Shown here one piece after another: positions 53,791 to 62,916 of a DNA stretch of 64,000 bases. Origin of the DNA: Desulfobacter curvatus DSM 3379 (lineage in GTDB: Bacteria > Desulfobacterota > Desulfobacteria > Desulfobacterales > Desulfobacteraceae); contig NZ_KB893013.1 in NCBI RefSeq assembly GCF_000373985.1, positions 1 to 64,000 on the forward strand, given 5' to 3'. The notes beneath the pieces were generated by a model. The model was given only the letters and a program-made list of their open reading frames with translations. It had not been told where the DNA came from and made no database searches. A program made the translations under genes and the position numbers. Positions within the stretch are counted from its first letter, which is position 1, and each line of letters opens with the position of its first letter.

Positions 53791-54547
53791 ACGAATCTAC
53801 CAGTTTCTAATTGTCTATTGTCTTGGTGTCACAGGCCTGTTGGCCATCAAATATGCCGCGGGCCTGTCCAATTATGTTATTCCAGGTTTACCGCTGATCT
53901 TTGACACGGCACACCGGATGCTGGCCGGCTACTTCCTTGACGTACTCAACACCCTTTCGGTAACTGTGCTGGGCCAGATGATCTCCATTTTCATGGCCTT
54001 TTTTGTGGGAATCCTCGGCCGCAAATCATCCTGGGCAGGCTCATTTATCAAGGTCATGGCCTATAACATCCAGGCCTATCCCATTGTGGCCCTGGCCCCG
54101 ATTATTTTTATTCTCATGGGAGACGGATTTTTATCCCGGCTGCTCATTGCCTCCATGATCTGCTATTTTCCCTTGCTGTTATCGGTTTTAGGGATCATGG
54201 CCTCACCCATCAAGGACATTGAACATTTTTATATTGCCACCGGCCGGATGCGCTGGCAGTTGGAAGTCAAAATCCGGGCCTTTGAAAATTTAAACAAACT
54301 GACCACCGTGATTGCAGGATCATCCACGCTGGCCATGGCCGGCACCATTGTGGCCGAATTCATTGCCGCAGATCAAGGCATCGGTTACAGTATACGCATC
54401 GCTCTGTACCAGAGTGATCTTGCCTGCATTCTTGTGGCCTTGTTTTCCATCGGCATTATCATATCGGTTTACCAGGGCATTCTGGAAACGGTGGGCGAAC
54501 AAATGAAGAACAAATGGTCTGCACCAAAGGGAGGAGATCTGATATGA
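53780..54547 (+). CDS. ABC transporter permease
   Basis: 255 aa with about six transmembrane helices and the BPD_transp_1 EAA-type loop (EVKIRAFENLNKLTTVIAGS, between residues 155 and 175). This is the SsuC/TauC/ThiX type. It overlaps both neighbours (11 bp with the ATPase, 4 bp ATGA with the binding protein), so the three genes form one tightly coupled operon. Confidence 0.9.
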   Translation: MLFRRIYQFLIVYCLGVTGLLAIKYAAGLSNYVIPGLPLIFDTAHRMLAGYFLDVLNTLSVTVLGQMISIFMAFFVGILGRKSSWAGSFIKVMAYNIQAYPIVALAPIIFILMGDGFLSRLLIASMICYFPLLLSVLGIMASPIKDIEHFYIATGRMRWQLEVKIRAFENLNKLTTVIAGSSTLAMAGTIVAEFIAADQGIGYSIRIALYQSDLACILVALFSIGIIISVYQGILETVGEQMKNKWSAPKGGDLI

Positions 54548-55539
54548 ACCCAAACATCAAAACTGTGACCAGGGCAGGATTCATGGTCCTGTGCATGATA
54601 CTTTTTTTTGCAACCGCGCCCGCCTTTGCAGGCGATACGCTGAATTACCGTCTGAAATGGCTCTTCAACACCTCTGTGGCCGGTGACATCATTGCCGATA
54701 CCGGCGGCTTTTTTAAAAAAGCAGGGCTGGATGTCTCCGTAAATGAAGGCGGGGCCGGAAAAAATGCCATCAAGGAGCTTGAACTGGGATATGCGGACTT
54801 TGGCGTGGCATCTGCCGACCAGGTCATCCGGGCCCTTGAAAAAGGCGCAGATGTGGTGGTTTTAGCCCAGCTGTTTCAAGTTAACCCCATGCAGTGGATA
54901 TACCGGTCAGACCAACCTGAAATTAAGGATCTTTCCAATTTAAAGGGCCGGCACATCGGAGTCACTTTCGGGGGGAATGATGAAACCATCATAAACACCC
55001 TTTTAGCCAAAGCTGGGCTCACGTCAAAAGATGTCCGCATCTCAAGTGTCAGGTTTAATTTCACCCCGTTTTTAAAAAAAGAAGTGGATGTGTGGCCGGT
55101 ATACCGAAACTCCCAGGGGGTGATCCTGGAAGAAAGACTGGCTGCGGAAAATGAACAGGTAAAATTCTTCAACCCCGCAGACTACGGTGTCTCCTTTGTG
55201 GCCAACTCGGTTGTGACATCAGGCGCCATGATGAAAAAGCACCCGGACACGGTGAAGGCTTTTATAACGGCGCTGCTGTCAGCCTGGGAATTTGCAATGG
55301 ATCCGGCCAATGAGCCCCAGGTTTTAACCCAGATTAAAAAGAAGGATAAAGGCACCAGGGACAATATCCGCCAGAAGCAGCTTGAAGCCACCCGGCCTTT
55401 GATCAAACCGGATAAAGGAACAAAAATCGGTATAATTGATGCACGGGCATGGCAGCAAACCGAAAGCATCATGATTAAGGAAAAGCAGATAATGACCCCG
55501 GTGGATGTGACACGCTGCCTGGTTGGGCCTAAAAAATAG
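54544..55539 (+). CDS. ABC transporter substrate-binding protein (NMT1/ThiY-like)
   Basis: About 331 aa from the ATG at MNPNIKTV. A signal peptide (about residues 1-29) is followed by an NMT1/SsuA-like domain (RLKWLFNTSVAGDIIADTGG, LELGYADFGVASADQV, VTFGGNDE). Related proteins bind HMP/thiamine precursors, sulfonates or nitrate. No thiamine or sulfur genes are adjacent, so the substrate is undecided. There is no TPP riboswitch upstream of the operon. Confidence 0.85.
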   Translation: MNPNIKTVTRAGFMVLCMILFFATAPAFAGDTLNYRLKWLFNTSVAGDIIADTGGFFKKAGLDVSVNEGGAGKNAIKELELGYADFGVASADQVIRALEKGADVVVLAQLFQVNPMQWIYRSDQPEIKDLSNLKGRHIGVTFGGNDETIINTLLAKAGLTSKDVRISSVRFNFTPFLKKEVDVWPVYRNSQGVILEERLAAENEQVKFFNPADYGVSFVANSVVTSGAMMKKHPDTVKAFITALLSAWEFAMDPANEPQVLTQIKKKDKGTRDNIRQKQLEATRPLIKPDKGTKIGIIDARAWQQTESIMIKEKQIMTPVDVTRCLVGPKK

Positions 55540-55679
55540 AATCCTTAGGCAACGCACAGAAATAAATACCGAAATAAAACGCACTGAGTCCAAGCCTTCC
55601 ATACCGGGAAATATGGAAATATCCTAAATCCGGCGGATGAACAGCCCATACCTTTGCCAAATGACTTCTTTAGCACGGT

Positions 55680-57128
55680 TTACTTAAGTATTGAATCGGA
55701 ATACCCTGACATCTCAGCTTCAAATTTTTCAAAACGAACGTCAAGAAAATGGGTTAATAAATCCTTATTTCTTTCAGAAAGAAAGGAATATTTAATACTA
55801 TTGTATACATACTCCTTAACCGTTTTATAGCTTGGTTTATACCTGGCAGCCAACAAAACATACTCACCGGTTAAATTATTTCTTGAAACCCCGGAATCAT
55901 CAGTACAGATAACCACTGGGACACCATATGCTGAGTATATAAGATAAGGGTGGTCATTACCTTTAACACCTAATATAAATTCATTACTGGTAAAACAAAT
56001 CTCTACGGCAGATTTTTCTTTGATTTCCCGCAACAGGCTAATCGCGTTTTCTTCATAAGGCAAATCCACGCCATGCCCAATTCTTTGAGCATTTGCTATC
56101 TGTATAGCCTGGGAAATATGGAACTTCAAATTTTTGGGGCGCACCATGCCAAGAGTGAGTTCACCAGCATGCAATGCTCTGTTAACATTTGGAAATTTTT
56201 TATTTAAATATGCAAACATATGCATATGCAGCTTGTAATCTGCGATTGCAACCACACCATTTTCAGGGCCAACGATGTTGACGCCTACTAGAAAATCGGA
56301 CTGCTCAACAGCTTTAAATGCTGAATAGAGAGCTGAAAATACGGTGCTTGGTGAACTGTTTCTTGATGCATAAGTTTGATAGCGCATCATAAATTGATCA
56401 TCATCTATCCCCTTATGAGCAGCTTCTATTGTCTTGATGAATGCATGGATGGTATTCTTAAACGCATCATCTGCATCTATCTTGGAAGATAGTTCATCAA
56501 AAAGTAAGAAAATAGATTTATCGCTGGCAGCATTTCTAATCTTTTCATCAAACGACGTATCCGGATATGAATAACCTACTGATTTAAGCATAATCTCGAT
56601 AAAACTGACATTTTCTTTTATGGCCCGCTCTTTCAAAATCATTAGTCCTTTATGGTAACTTTGGGAAATTGGGCCAAAATAGCTAAATGTATTAAAAAAA
56701 CAAGCGTCGGGAGGTAATTGTAAATGGTAATGATTCTGGTAATCTTTGTCAGACCAAAATGTTAAAAGTTTTCTATACAGCTTGGTGTCAGAACGTAATT
56801 GATCAACTGAAATACTGCTGTCCGTCTTTACCTTACTGATCTTAAATGTTTCTTTGTCTATCCAATAACCGGCATCAGCAACCCAATCCAAATATGTTTC
56901 CGCATAAATACTTCCAGAGTAATGATTGTGTAAGTCTCCACCCTTGGGCATTTTAGAAAAGAAAAGAGTAAGCTGAGCGATATTAGGTGATTCGCCTTCT
57001 ATCAATTTTTCGTAAAGCGCCGCGGTTTTAAATGCATTATCAAACTCAGCATTTGATTTTATCCCGAGAGTTGAACATCCGACTATCGTAAAAATTGCAA
57101 CAATGAATATACCCAATCTAAATTTCAT
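55680..57128 (-). CDS. Adenosine-deaminase-like lipoprotein
   Basis: About 482 aa from the ATG at MKFRLGIF, preceded by AGGGGGGGAG. A lipoprotein signal (IVGCS lipobox) sends it to the envelope. Metallo-deaminase motifs are KGGDLHNHYSGS (HxH metal ligands), HAGEL, RIGHG and CTDDSG, as in adenosine deaminase and ADGF/CECR1. It would deaminate a purine nucleoside or similar substrate outside the cytoplasm. It is AT-rich relative to its neighbours, and with the next gene may have been acquired by transfer. Confidence 0.82.
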   Translation of the reverse strand: MKFRLGIFIVAIFTIVGCSTLGIKSNAEFDNAFKTAALYEKLIEGESPNIAQLTLFFSKMPKGGDLHNHYSGSIYAETYLDWVADAGYWIDKETFKISKVKTDSSISVDQLRSDTKLYRKLLTFWSDKDYQNHYHLQLPPDACFFNTFSYFGPISQSYHKGLMILKERAIKENVSFIEIMLKSVGYSYPDTSFDEKIRNAASDKSIFLLFDELSSKIDADDAFKNTIHAFIKTIEAAHKGIDDDQFMMRYQTYASRNSSPSTVFSALYSAFKAVEQSDFLVGVNIVGPENGVVAIADYKLHMHMFAYLNKKFPNVNRALHAGELTLGMVRPKNLKFHISQAIQIANAQRIGHGVDLPYEENAISLLREIKEKSAVEICFTSNEFILGVKGNDHPYLIYSAYGVPVVICTDDSGVSRNNLTGEYVLLAARYKPSYKTVKEYVYNSIKYSFLSERNKDLLTHFLDVRFEKFEAEMSGYSDSILK

Positions 57129-57186
57129 ATCTCCCCCCCTACCAATATATTTTTCATGTGCTGACGAAAAGCTGAGGGGCACGAGG

Positions 57187-57606
57187 TTATGAGCGGCCCT
57201 CTTCAGCGACTGGTTCGCTGGTTTTTATTATTGGATTTGAAAGGTATTTAATTGATTTCGCTCTCCAAAATGGAACAAAAATCAACCCTGTCTTACTATC
57301 TTCATTCCATTCATCACCATCCCTGCTTTCAACTGACCATGAATATGGCTTGCTACCACACTTTACGACTTTTAGTCGGCATTTATCGCTTAAACCGAAT
57401 CCGAAACAATTCAGGGCTTCATCCTCATTATCAAATTCCTCATGCCATCCATCAAATCCGACTGTGAATCCTGGATTATTATCAATTAGCCAAACGGTAA
57501 AACCATTTGGAGATGTCGGCTCAACAGAAATCTTGTTGTCATCAATTTGACAATTTAGTTGAGGATACTTTTTTAGTTTTTCTTTTATTTTATCGCTTGC
57601 GCTCAT
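57187..57606 (-). CDS. Hypothetical protein
   Basis: 139 aa, acidic, without signal peptide or membrane segment. Aromatic and Asp/Glu-rich stretches (GFDGWHEEFDNEDEALNCFG) suggest a small beta-rich domain. No family is recognised. It is AT-rich and lies 59 bp upstream of the deaminase-like gene. After its stop codon an inverted repeat (GCTGAAGAGGG against CCCCTCAGC) resembles a decayed attC arm pair. Confidence 0.55.
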   Translation of the reverse strand: MSASDKIKEKLKKYPQLNCQIDDNKISVEPTSPNGFTVWLIDNNPGFTVGFDGWHEEFDNEDEALNCFGFGLSDKCRLKVVKCGSKPYSWSVESRDGDEWNEDSKTGLIFVPFWRAKSIKYLSNPIIKTSEPVAEEGRS

Positions 57607-57949
57607 AATTTTAGACAGCGAACAAGTTGATCTGTGGTTTCCGTTTATCTTTCATATTCACTTATCTAACGGGATACCACCCGAAAAGTTGGAATATGCA
57701 GATCTTAATAACTTTTTAACATATCGATTAAAAAATTCTTACCATTACCCGAAATGATTCGTAAAGGATTTAATTTAAAATCTATATTGCCACAAGCGCC
57801 ACTCAAATGTAAAGTAGAGCAAGTTTTCATCAGCAAAATTTAACCACCTGGCCCTGGTTTTTTGTTGTACAAGACAACTCTTTTTTAATTTCCTGCACCA
57901 GTAAAGGGGCATAAAAATTTCCATGGACCCAATGAAGGACAATAACATG
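57607..57949. other. Divergent intergenic region before alpha-2-macroglobulin
   Basis: About 340 bp, AT-rich, with no repeat, RNA or gene that I can support. It must hold the divergent promoters of the hypothetical gene and the A2M gene. Confidence 0.4.
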
Positions 57950-60900
57950 AAACATTTTCGCCTGCTTTTTTTACCGGTACTATCGTTATGCCTGCTTCTT
58001 TTCGCAGTTCAGGGTATAGCCCAAAGCGCTGAACTTGAAGCCCGTTTTGCCGGTCAGCAGACCGTGGACGGACAAAACGCCCTGGCCGTCACATTTTCTC
58101 TACCCCTGGATACGATACAGGACTTAAGCAAATATTTCAGCATTATTGAACAAGCAGACGACGCCCCTGTGGACGGTGCCTGGATCCTGGCCAAGGATAC
58201 CCAGGTGGCCTATTTCACCCAGATAAAACCGGACACCGCCTATACCATCCATGTGGCAAAAGGCCTGGCACCGGCCCAAGGCGAGGCCCTGGCCGAAAAA
58301 GTCATGTATGAGGTGACCACCCGGTCGGCCCAACCCATGATCGCATTCGGTTCCACGGGATTCATCCTGGCCACGGACCTGGTCAAGGGGCTGCCCGTGG
58401 ACAGTCTGAACATCAAACAGACTGACATTGATTTTTTCAGGGTACGGCCGGATCAATTGACCGGCTTCAAGGATGAATTCTGGAGTTCCACATATTTAAG
58501 GTATTACCGGTCTGATGAGCTGGCGGACATCGCAGATCTTGTCTATACCGGCCGCTGGGATCTGGACATTAAAAAAGACTTACGCTCCCGGTTCAACATC
58601 CCCATCACCCATATCAAGGAACTCAAAACACCCGGCATTTACATTGCCGTACTCCGGGGTGCAGGCCACTATCAATACGGCTACCGCATGACCTGGTTTT
58701 CCATTTCCGACTTGGGGGTACATGCCAGGGTATATGACACCTCTATCCGGTTTTTTATCCAGAGTCTTTCAACGGCAGACCCAATAAAAAAGGCTGTCAT
58801 CAAGGGACTCGATAAGGAAGGAAAAATTCTGTTTGAGCAGGCAACGGATAAAGACGGCCTATGCGTGATAAAAGGACATTTTGAAAAACTGGCACTGGTG
58901 TCTGTTTCCAAAAAGAATCATATCAGCCTGATGGCCATGGATACCCCGGCCCTTGATTTGTCTGAATTTACCATGGGCGATGCCCTGTTCAGGCCCCTGG
59001 AGCTATTCGTATACGGCCCCCGGGCCATCTACCGTCCCGGGGAAACCGTAGTACTTGACGGCATCTTGAGAAACCAGGACGGCCGGACGGCGCCTGGGAT
59101 AAAAGTGGCGGCCACGGTGGTTCAGCCCGATGGAAAAGTCATCCGGGAATTTACCTGGAAACCGGGCAAAGGCAATCATTTCAACACCAGTTTTCAGCTG
59201 CCCGCCAATGCGCTGACAGGAAAATGGCGGGTGAAATTCTCCAATGGCGATAATGCGTTTAAAGAATATCCCTTTCTGGTGTCCGAATTTCTGCCCGAAC
59301 GTATGAAGCTGGTCATAGACCAGGCAGACAACAACATTCTGTCCCCGGATAAAGACCTTGCCATCCACATCCAGGGCGACTTTCTGTACGGGGCACCTGC
59401 AAGCGGCAGCCGGGCCAATGCGGTGATCCACGTGAAACAGGCACGGGATCTGTTCAAAAAGACCTTACCCGGTTTTGAATTCGGTGACATCACAGATCTC
59501 GTCAACACCACCTACACCTGTGACGATATCCGCCTGGACGAAACGGGAAAAGGCGTTATTGAGGTGGATAATCAATGGAAGGAAGTGACCTCCCCTCACT
59601 GGGTTACGGCCAATGTCAGCCTTTACGACTCCGGAGAACGCCCGGTGGTGAGAAACGCCTCCTGGCAGGTGTGGCCGGCCCCAAACCTTGTGGGCATCAG
59701 AAACATGTCCGGAACAGAAGACGACCCTGATCAGGTACCCAACAATGATACGGCAAAATTTGAAGTGATCCTGGCAGACACCCAGGGCCGGCTTAAAGCA
59801 GCCCGGGGACTGAAGGTTACAGTAATCCGGGAGCACCGGGAATATTACTGGGAATATAAAGACGACGCGTGGCACTGGGGCAGCAACAGCCAGTTCTATC
59901 CCGTGGACCGGTTTGATCTTGATATTCCGGACCAGGGCAAGGCCCAGGTAAATGTTCCCGTGGAATGGGGCGGATACCGTCTGGAAATAAAAAATCCCGC
60001 CACAGGCCTGACAACATCCAAAAGCATCTGGGCCGGCTGGCGGCCCCAGGGGCAGGGGCAAAAAGATATGAACCGGCCGGACAGGGTGGACCTGACCCTG
60101 GACAAACCCGGATACCGGGCCGGGGATACCGCCCGGGTGATGGTTAAGGCGCCCCAGGGCGGGAAAGGCTTTTTATTTGTGGATGGGGCAGACAATCTTT
60201 TAACTCTGCCCATTGATATTCCTGCCCGTGGAAAAGAGATTGCCGTTCCCATTGACCCGGCCTGGGCCCGCCATGATCTCTATGTATCCGCACTGGTAAT
60301 CCGGCCCGGAGAGAGCAGGAATGCAAAATTGCCCAAGCGCTCCGTGGGACTGATCCATCTGCCCCTTGACCGTACCGGCCGCCGTATGAACGTTGATATC
60401 CAGGCCCCGGAAAAAACAGAACCCAACCGCCGGGTGGATGTGACGGTCAATCTGACAGATGCTGACGGCAAACCGGCCAAAAACGCCATGGTCACCCTGG
60501 CTGCCGTGGACTGTGGAATTTTAAACCTGACCCGGTTCAAAACCCCGGACCCATTCGGCTATTTTTTCCAATCCCGGAAATACAGCCCAGAAATCCATGA
60601 TATTTACCAAAAACTCATTGAAGCTGCAGACGGCAGTTATGCAAAAATGCGTTTTGGCGGGGATATGGCCACACTGACCCGGGGTGGGGACCGGCCGTCA
60701 ACAGATGTGCAGATCCTGGCCATCCACCAAAAGGCGGTTGATGCAGACGATCAGGGCAACGCCCTATTCCACCTGGACCTTCCCGACTTCGACGGACAGG
60801 TGCGGATCATGGCCATTGCCCATACGGACAACACTTTTGGTTCCGGGGACAAGGAGATGATCCTGGCCTCGCCCATCGTGGTCCAGGCCACCATGCCGCG

Positions 60901-62803
60901 TTTCCTTTCCTGCGGCGACCAGGGTTTTATAATGCTGGAACTGAACAACTTAACAGATATTACCCAGAATATAACCCTGGAAACAGACTTCATCGGACCG
61001 GTGTCTATCACTGGACAGGCCGATCACACCATAGCCCTGGAACCCCATAAACGTAAAAACGTCAAACTGCCCATTACGGCAGGCACCACAGCGGGCCGGG
61101 CACACATCACCTGCCGGATAAGAGGCATTCAGGGTCCGGACGTCTCCCCGGAAATGACCAAAACCTGGTTCCTGGAAACCCGGTCGCCCTATCCCCATAA
61201 AACCCAAACCTGGCAAAAATTGCTGACACCGGGACAGAAGTTTTCCACGCCGTCTGCCGCCCTGAACACTTTGGTGCCGGATACGGTAACCGTGATGGCC
61301 AGCCTGGATTCGGAGCCGCCGGTGAACCTGGCCCAGCATGTGAGTGAATTGCTGGCCTATCCGTACGGGTGTCTGGAGCAAACCGTATCAGGCTTTTTCC
61401 CCCATATACTGCTCTCCTTTGATCAGTTTGCACAATTGGGTGTTGAGGCAGGCACCAAGGAAGCCACCAGTGAAAAAATCAGACGCGGCATCCAGCGCCT
61501 GCTTGAAAAGCAGAAAAGCTCCGGCGCCTTTGGCCTGTGGAGTTCCCAAAGCCCGGAAAGCCCCTGGCTCACGGCCTACGCCACCCATATGATGGTCGAA
61601 GCTGTGGACGCAGGGTATGAAGTGCCTGTAAGTGCGGTGAAAAAGGCACTCACCCGCCTTGCCGTATATGTTCGCCGCCCCAAAGCCATTCGCAGCCCGG
61701 GATGGACCGACGGCAAAATGTTCAGGGCGGCCACCCGGGCCTATGCCGCCTTTGTCCTTGCCCGGGTCAGTTCCCTGGGACTTGCGGATGCCCGGAATGT
61801 CTATGCCTATGTGAAAGCCAACCATCCCACGCCCTTGAGCCTGGTCCATGCGGGCACGGCCCTTGGGCTTGCCGGAGACCGTACCCAAGCGTTTGGGGCC
61901 TTTGACCTGGCCCTCAAAACCCGGCGGGATGACGAACGGATGTATGGCGGAGACTACGGTTCCAATGTCCGGGACCTTGCGGCTGCCTACTATTTTGTCA
62001 CCACCTATTTTGCCGACTATGCATTCCGGGGCGTATTCCTCCACGACCTTTCAGCCGAGCTGAAAGAGCGGCAGTGGCTCTCCACCCAGGAACGCAACAG
62101 CCTGGTCATGGCAGGAGCGGCCAAACTGGCCCATCCGGCCGGAGCATGGGCTGCCGATGTAACCGTCGGAAACAAGACCGGTGCCCACACCGGAAAGGGT
62201 CCGGGACGGGTGATATTCACAAAAGGCACTGCGGCCGGGGGATTCACCGTGAAAAACACCGGCAAATCCAATCTTTATCTGGATCTTGTGCTCACAGGAT
62301 ATCCCAACAGCCTGCCGGCCCCCCAAAGCAATGGTGTCAGCATTTCCAGGCAGTTTCTGGATACCAACGCAACGCCGGTGGATATTTCCAAAGTGACTTC
62401 CGGGGACCGGCTCATTGTGGCCTTGAAGGTTGGATCCAAAAAGCAGCAACTGCCCCATGCCCTGGTGGTGGACATGCTGCCTGCCGGATTTGAACTGGAA
62501 GATCCCAATGTGTCGGGATCATTCCTCATTGATGACATAGAGGTGGATGGCAAAACCATTTCCCAATGGCATGACGGTTGTAATACGGCCCACACCGAAT
62601 ACAGGGATGACAGATTTATGACAGCCCTGAATCTTGGTTACAGTGAAACCTGCCGGATTTTCTATGCTGTGCGGGTGGTCAGTCCCGGTGTTTTCAAGGT
62701 CCCGCAGCCACTGGTGGAAGATATGTACCGGCCCTATATCCGAGGCGTGGGTAAAACTGTTGACCGGACCCGTGTGAATTCTCCCGGTTCCGGGCAAAAC
62801 TGA
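57950..62803 (+). CDS. Bacterial alpha-2-macroglobulin family protein
   Basis: About 1617 aa. The ATG at MKHFRLL has AAGGA 6 bp upstream and opens a cleavable signal peptide without a clear lipobox. A series of macroglobulin-like beta domains is followed near residue 1141 by the thioester motif CLEQ (in PYGCLEQTVSG). The alpha-helical thioester domain comes next, and then a C-terminal macroglobulin domain. Such proteins trap foreign proteases covalently in the periplasm. The downstream gene encodes PBP1C, the usual partner that repairs peptidoglycan after envelope damage. Confidence 0.92.
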   Translation, partial: KHFRLLFLPVLSLCLLLFAVQGIAQSAELEARFAGQQTVDGQNALAVTFSLPLDTIQDLSKYFSIIEQADDAPVDGAWILAKDTQVAYFTQIKPDTAYTIHVAKGLAPAQGEALAEKVMYEVTTRSAQPMIAFGSTGFILATDLVKGLPVDSLNIKQTDIDFFRVRPDQLTGFKDEFWSSTYLRYYRSDELADIADLVYTGRWDLDIKKDLRSRFNIPITHIKELKTPGIYIAVLRGAGHYQYGYRMTWFSISDLGVHARVYDTSIRFFIQSLSTADPIKKAVIKGLDKEGKILFEQATDKDGLCVIKGHFEKLALVSVSKKNHISLMAMDTPALDLSEFTMGDALFRPLELFVYGPRAIYRPGETVVLDGILRNQDGRTAPGIKVAATVVQPDGKVIREFTWKPGKGNHFNTSFQLPANALTGKWRVKFSNGDNAFKEYPFLVSEFLPERMKLVIDQADNNILSPDKDLAIHIQGDFLYGAPASGSRANAVIHVKQARDLFKKTLPGFEFGDITDLVNTTYTCDDIRLDETGKGVIEVDNQWKEVTSPHWVTANVSLYDSGERPVVRNASWQVWPAPNLVGIRNMSGTEDDPDQVPNNDTAKFEVILADTQGRLKAARGLKVTVIREHREYYWEYKDDAWHWGSNSQFYPVDRFDLDIPDQGKAQVNVPVEWGGYRLEIKNPATGLTTSKSIWAGWRPQGQGQKDMNRPDRVDLTLDKPGYRAGDTARVMVKAPQGGKGFLFVDGADNLLTLPIDIPARGKEIAVPIDPAWARHDLYVSALVIRPGESRNAKLPKRSVGLIHLPLDRTGRRMNVDIQAPEKTEPNRRVDVTVNLTDADGKPAKNAMVTLAAVDCGILNLTRFKTPDPFGYFFQSRKYSPEIHDIYQKLIEAADGSYAKMRFGGDMATLTRGGDRPSTDVQILAIHQKAVDADDQGNALFHLDLPDFDGQVRIMAIAHTDNTFGSGDKEMILASPIVVQATMPRFLSCGDQGFIMLELNNLTDITQNITLETDFIGPVSITGQADHTIALEPHKRKNVKLPITAGTTAGRAHITCRIRGIQGPDVSPEMTKTWFLETRSPYPHKTQTWQKLLTPGQKFSTPSAALNTLVPDTVTVMASLDSEPPVNLAQHVSELLAYPYGCLEQTVSGFFPHILLSFDQFAQLGVEAGTKEATSEKIRRGIQRLLEKQKSSGAFGLWSSQSPESPWLTAYATHMMVEAVDAGYEVPVSAVKKALTRLAVYVRRPKAIRSPGWTDGKMFRAATRAYAAFVLARVSSLGLADARNVYAYVKANHPTPLSLVHAGTALGLAGDRTQAFGAFDLALKTRRDDERMYGGDYGSNVRDLAAAYYFVTTYFADYAFRGVFLHDLSAELKERQWLSTQERNSLVMAGAAKLAHPAGAWAADVTVGNKTGAHTGKGPGRVIFTKGTAAGGFTVKNTGKSNLYLDLVLTGYPNSLPAPQSNGVSISRQFLDTNATPVDISKVTSGDRLIVALKVGSKKQQLPHALVVDMLPAGFELEDPNVSGSFLIDDIEVDGKTISQWHDGCNTAHTEYRDDRFMTALNLGYSETCRIFYAVRVVSPGVFKVPQPLVEDMYRPYIRGVGKTVDRTRVNSPGSGQN

Positions 62804-62840
62804 TATGACGAAGAACTTTATCTGAAAGAATCAAAAAAAT

Positions 62841-62916
62841 TGCTAAGTTACTTTCATGTTTTGTTGTGGGTTGAGCCTAGGTGTTGATAAACCAGGTCGG
62901 CCCATGGCCGTTAGTT
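62841..62916 (-). repeat. Inverted copy of the dispersed ~80-bp repeat
   Basis: Read on the minus strand it matches the fic element: CGGCCATGGGCCG, CTATC-like TTATCAACACC, AGGCT, CCCACAACAAAACATGAAAG. It begins just after the A2M stop and runs into the predicted N terminus of pbpC. Confidence 0.65.
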
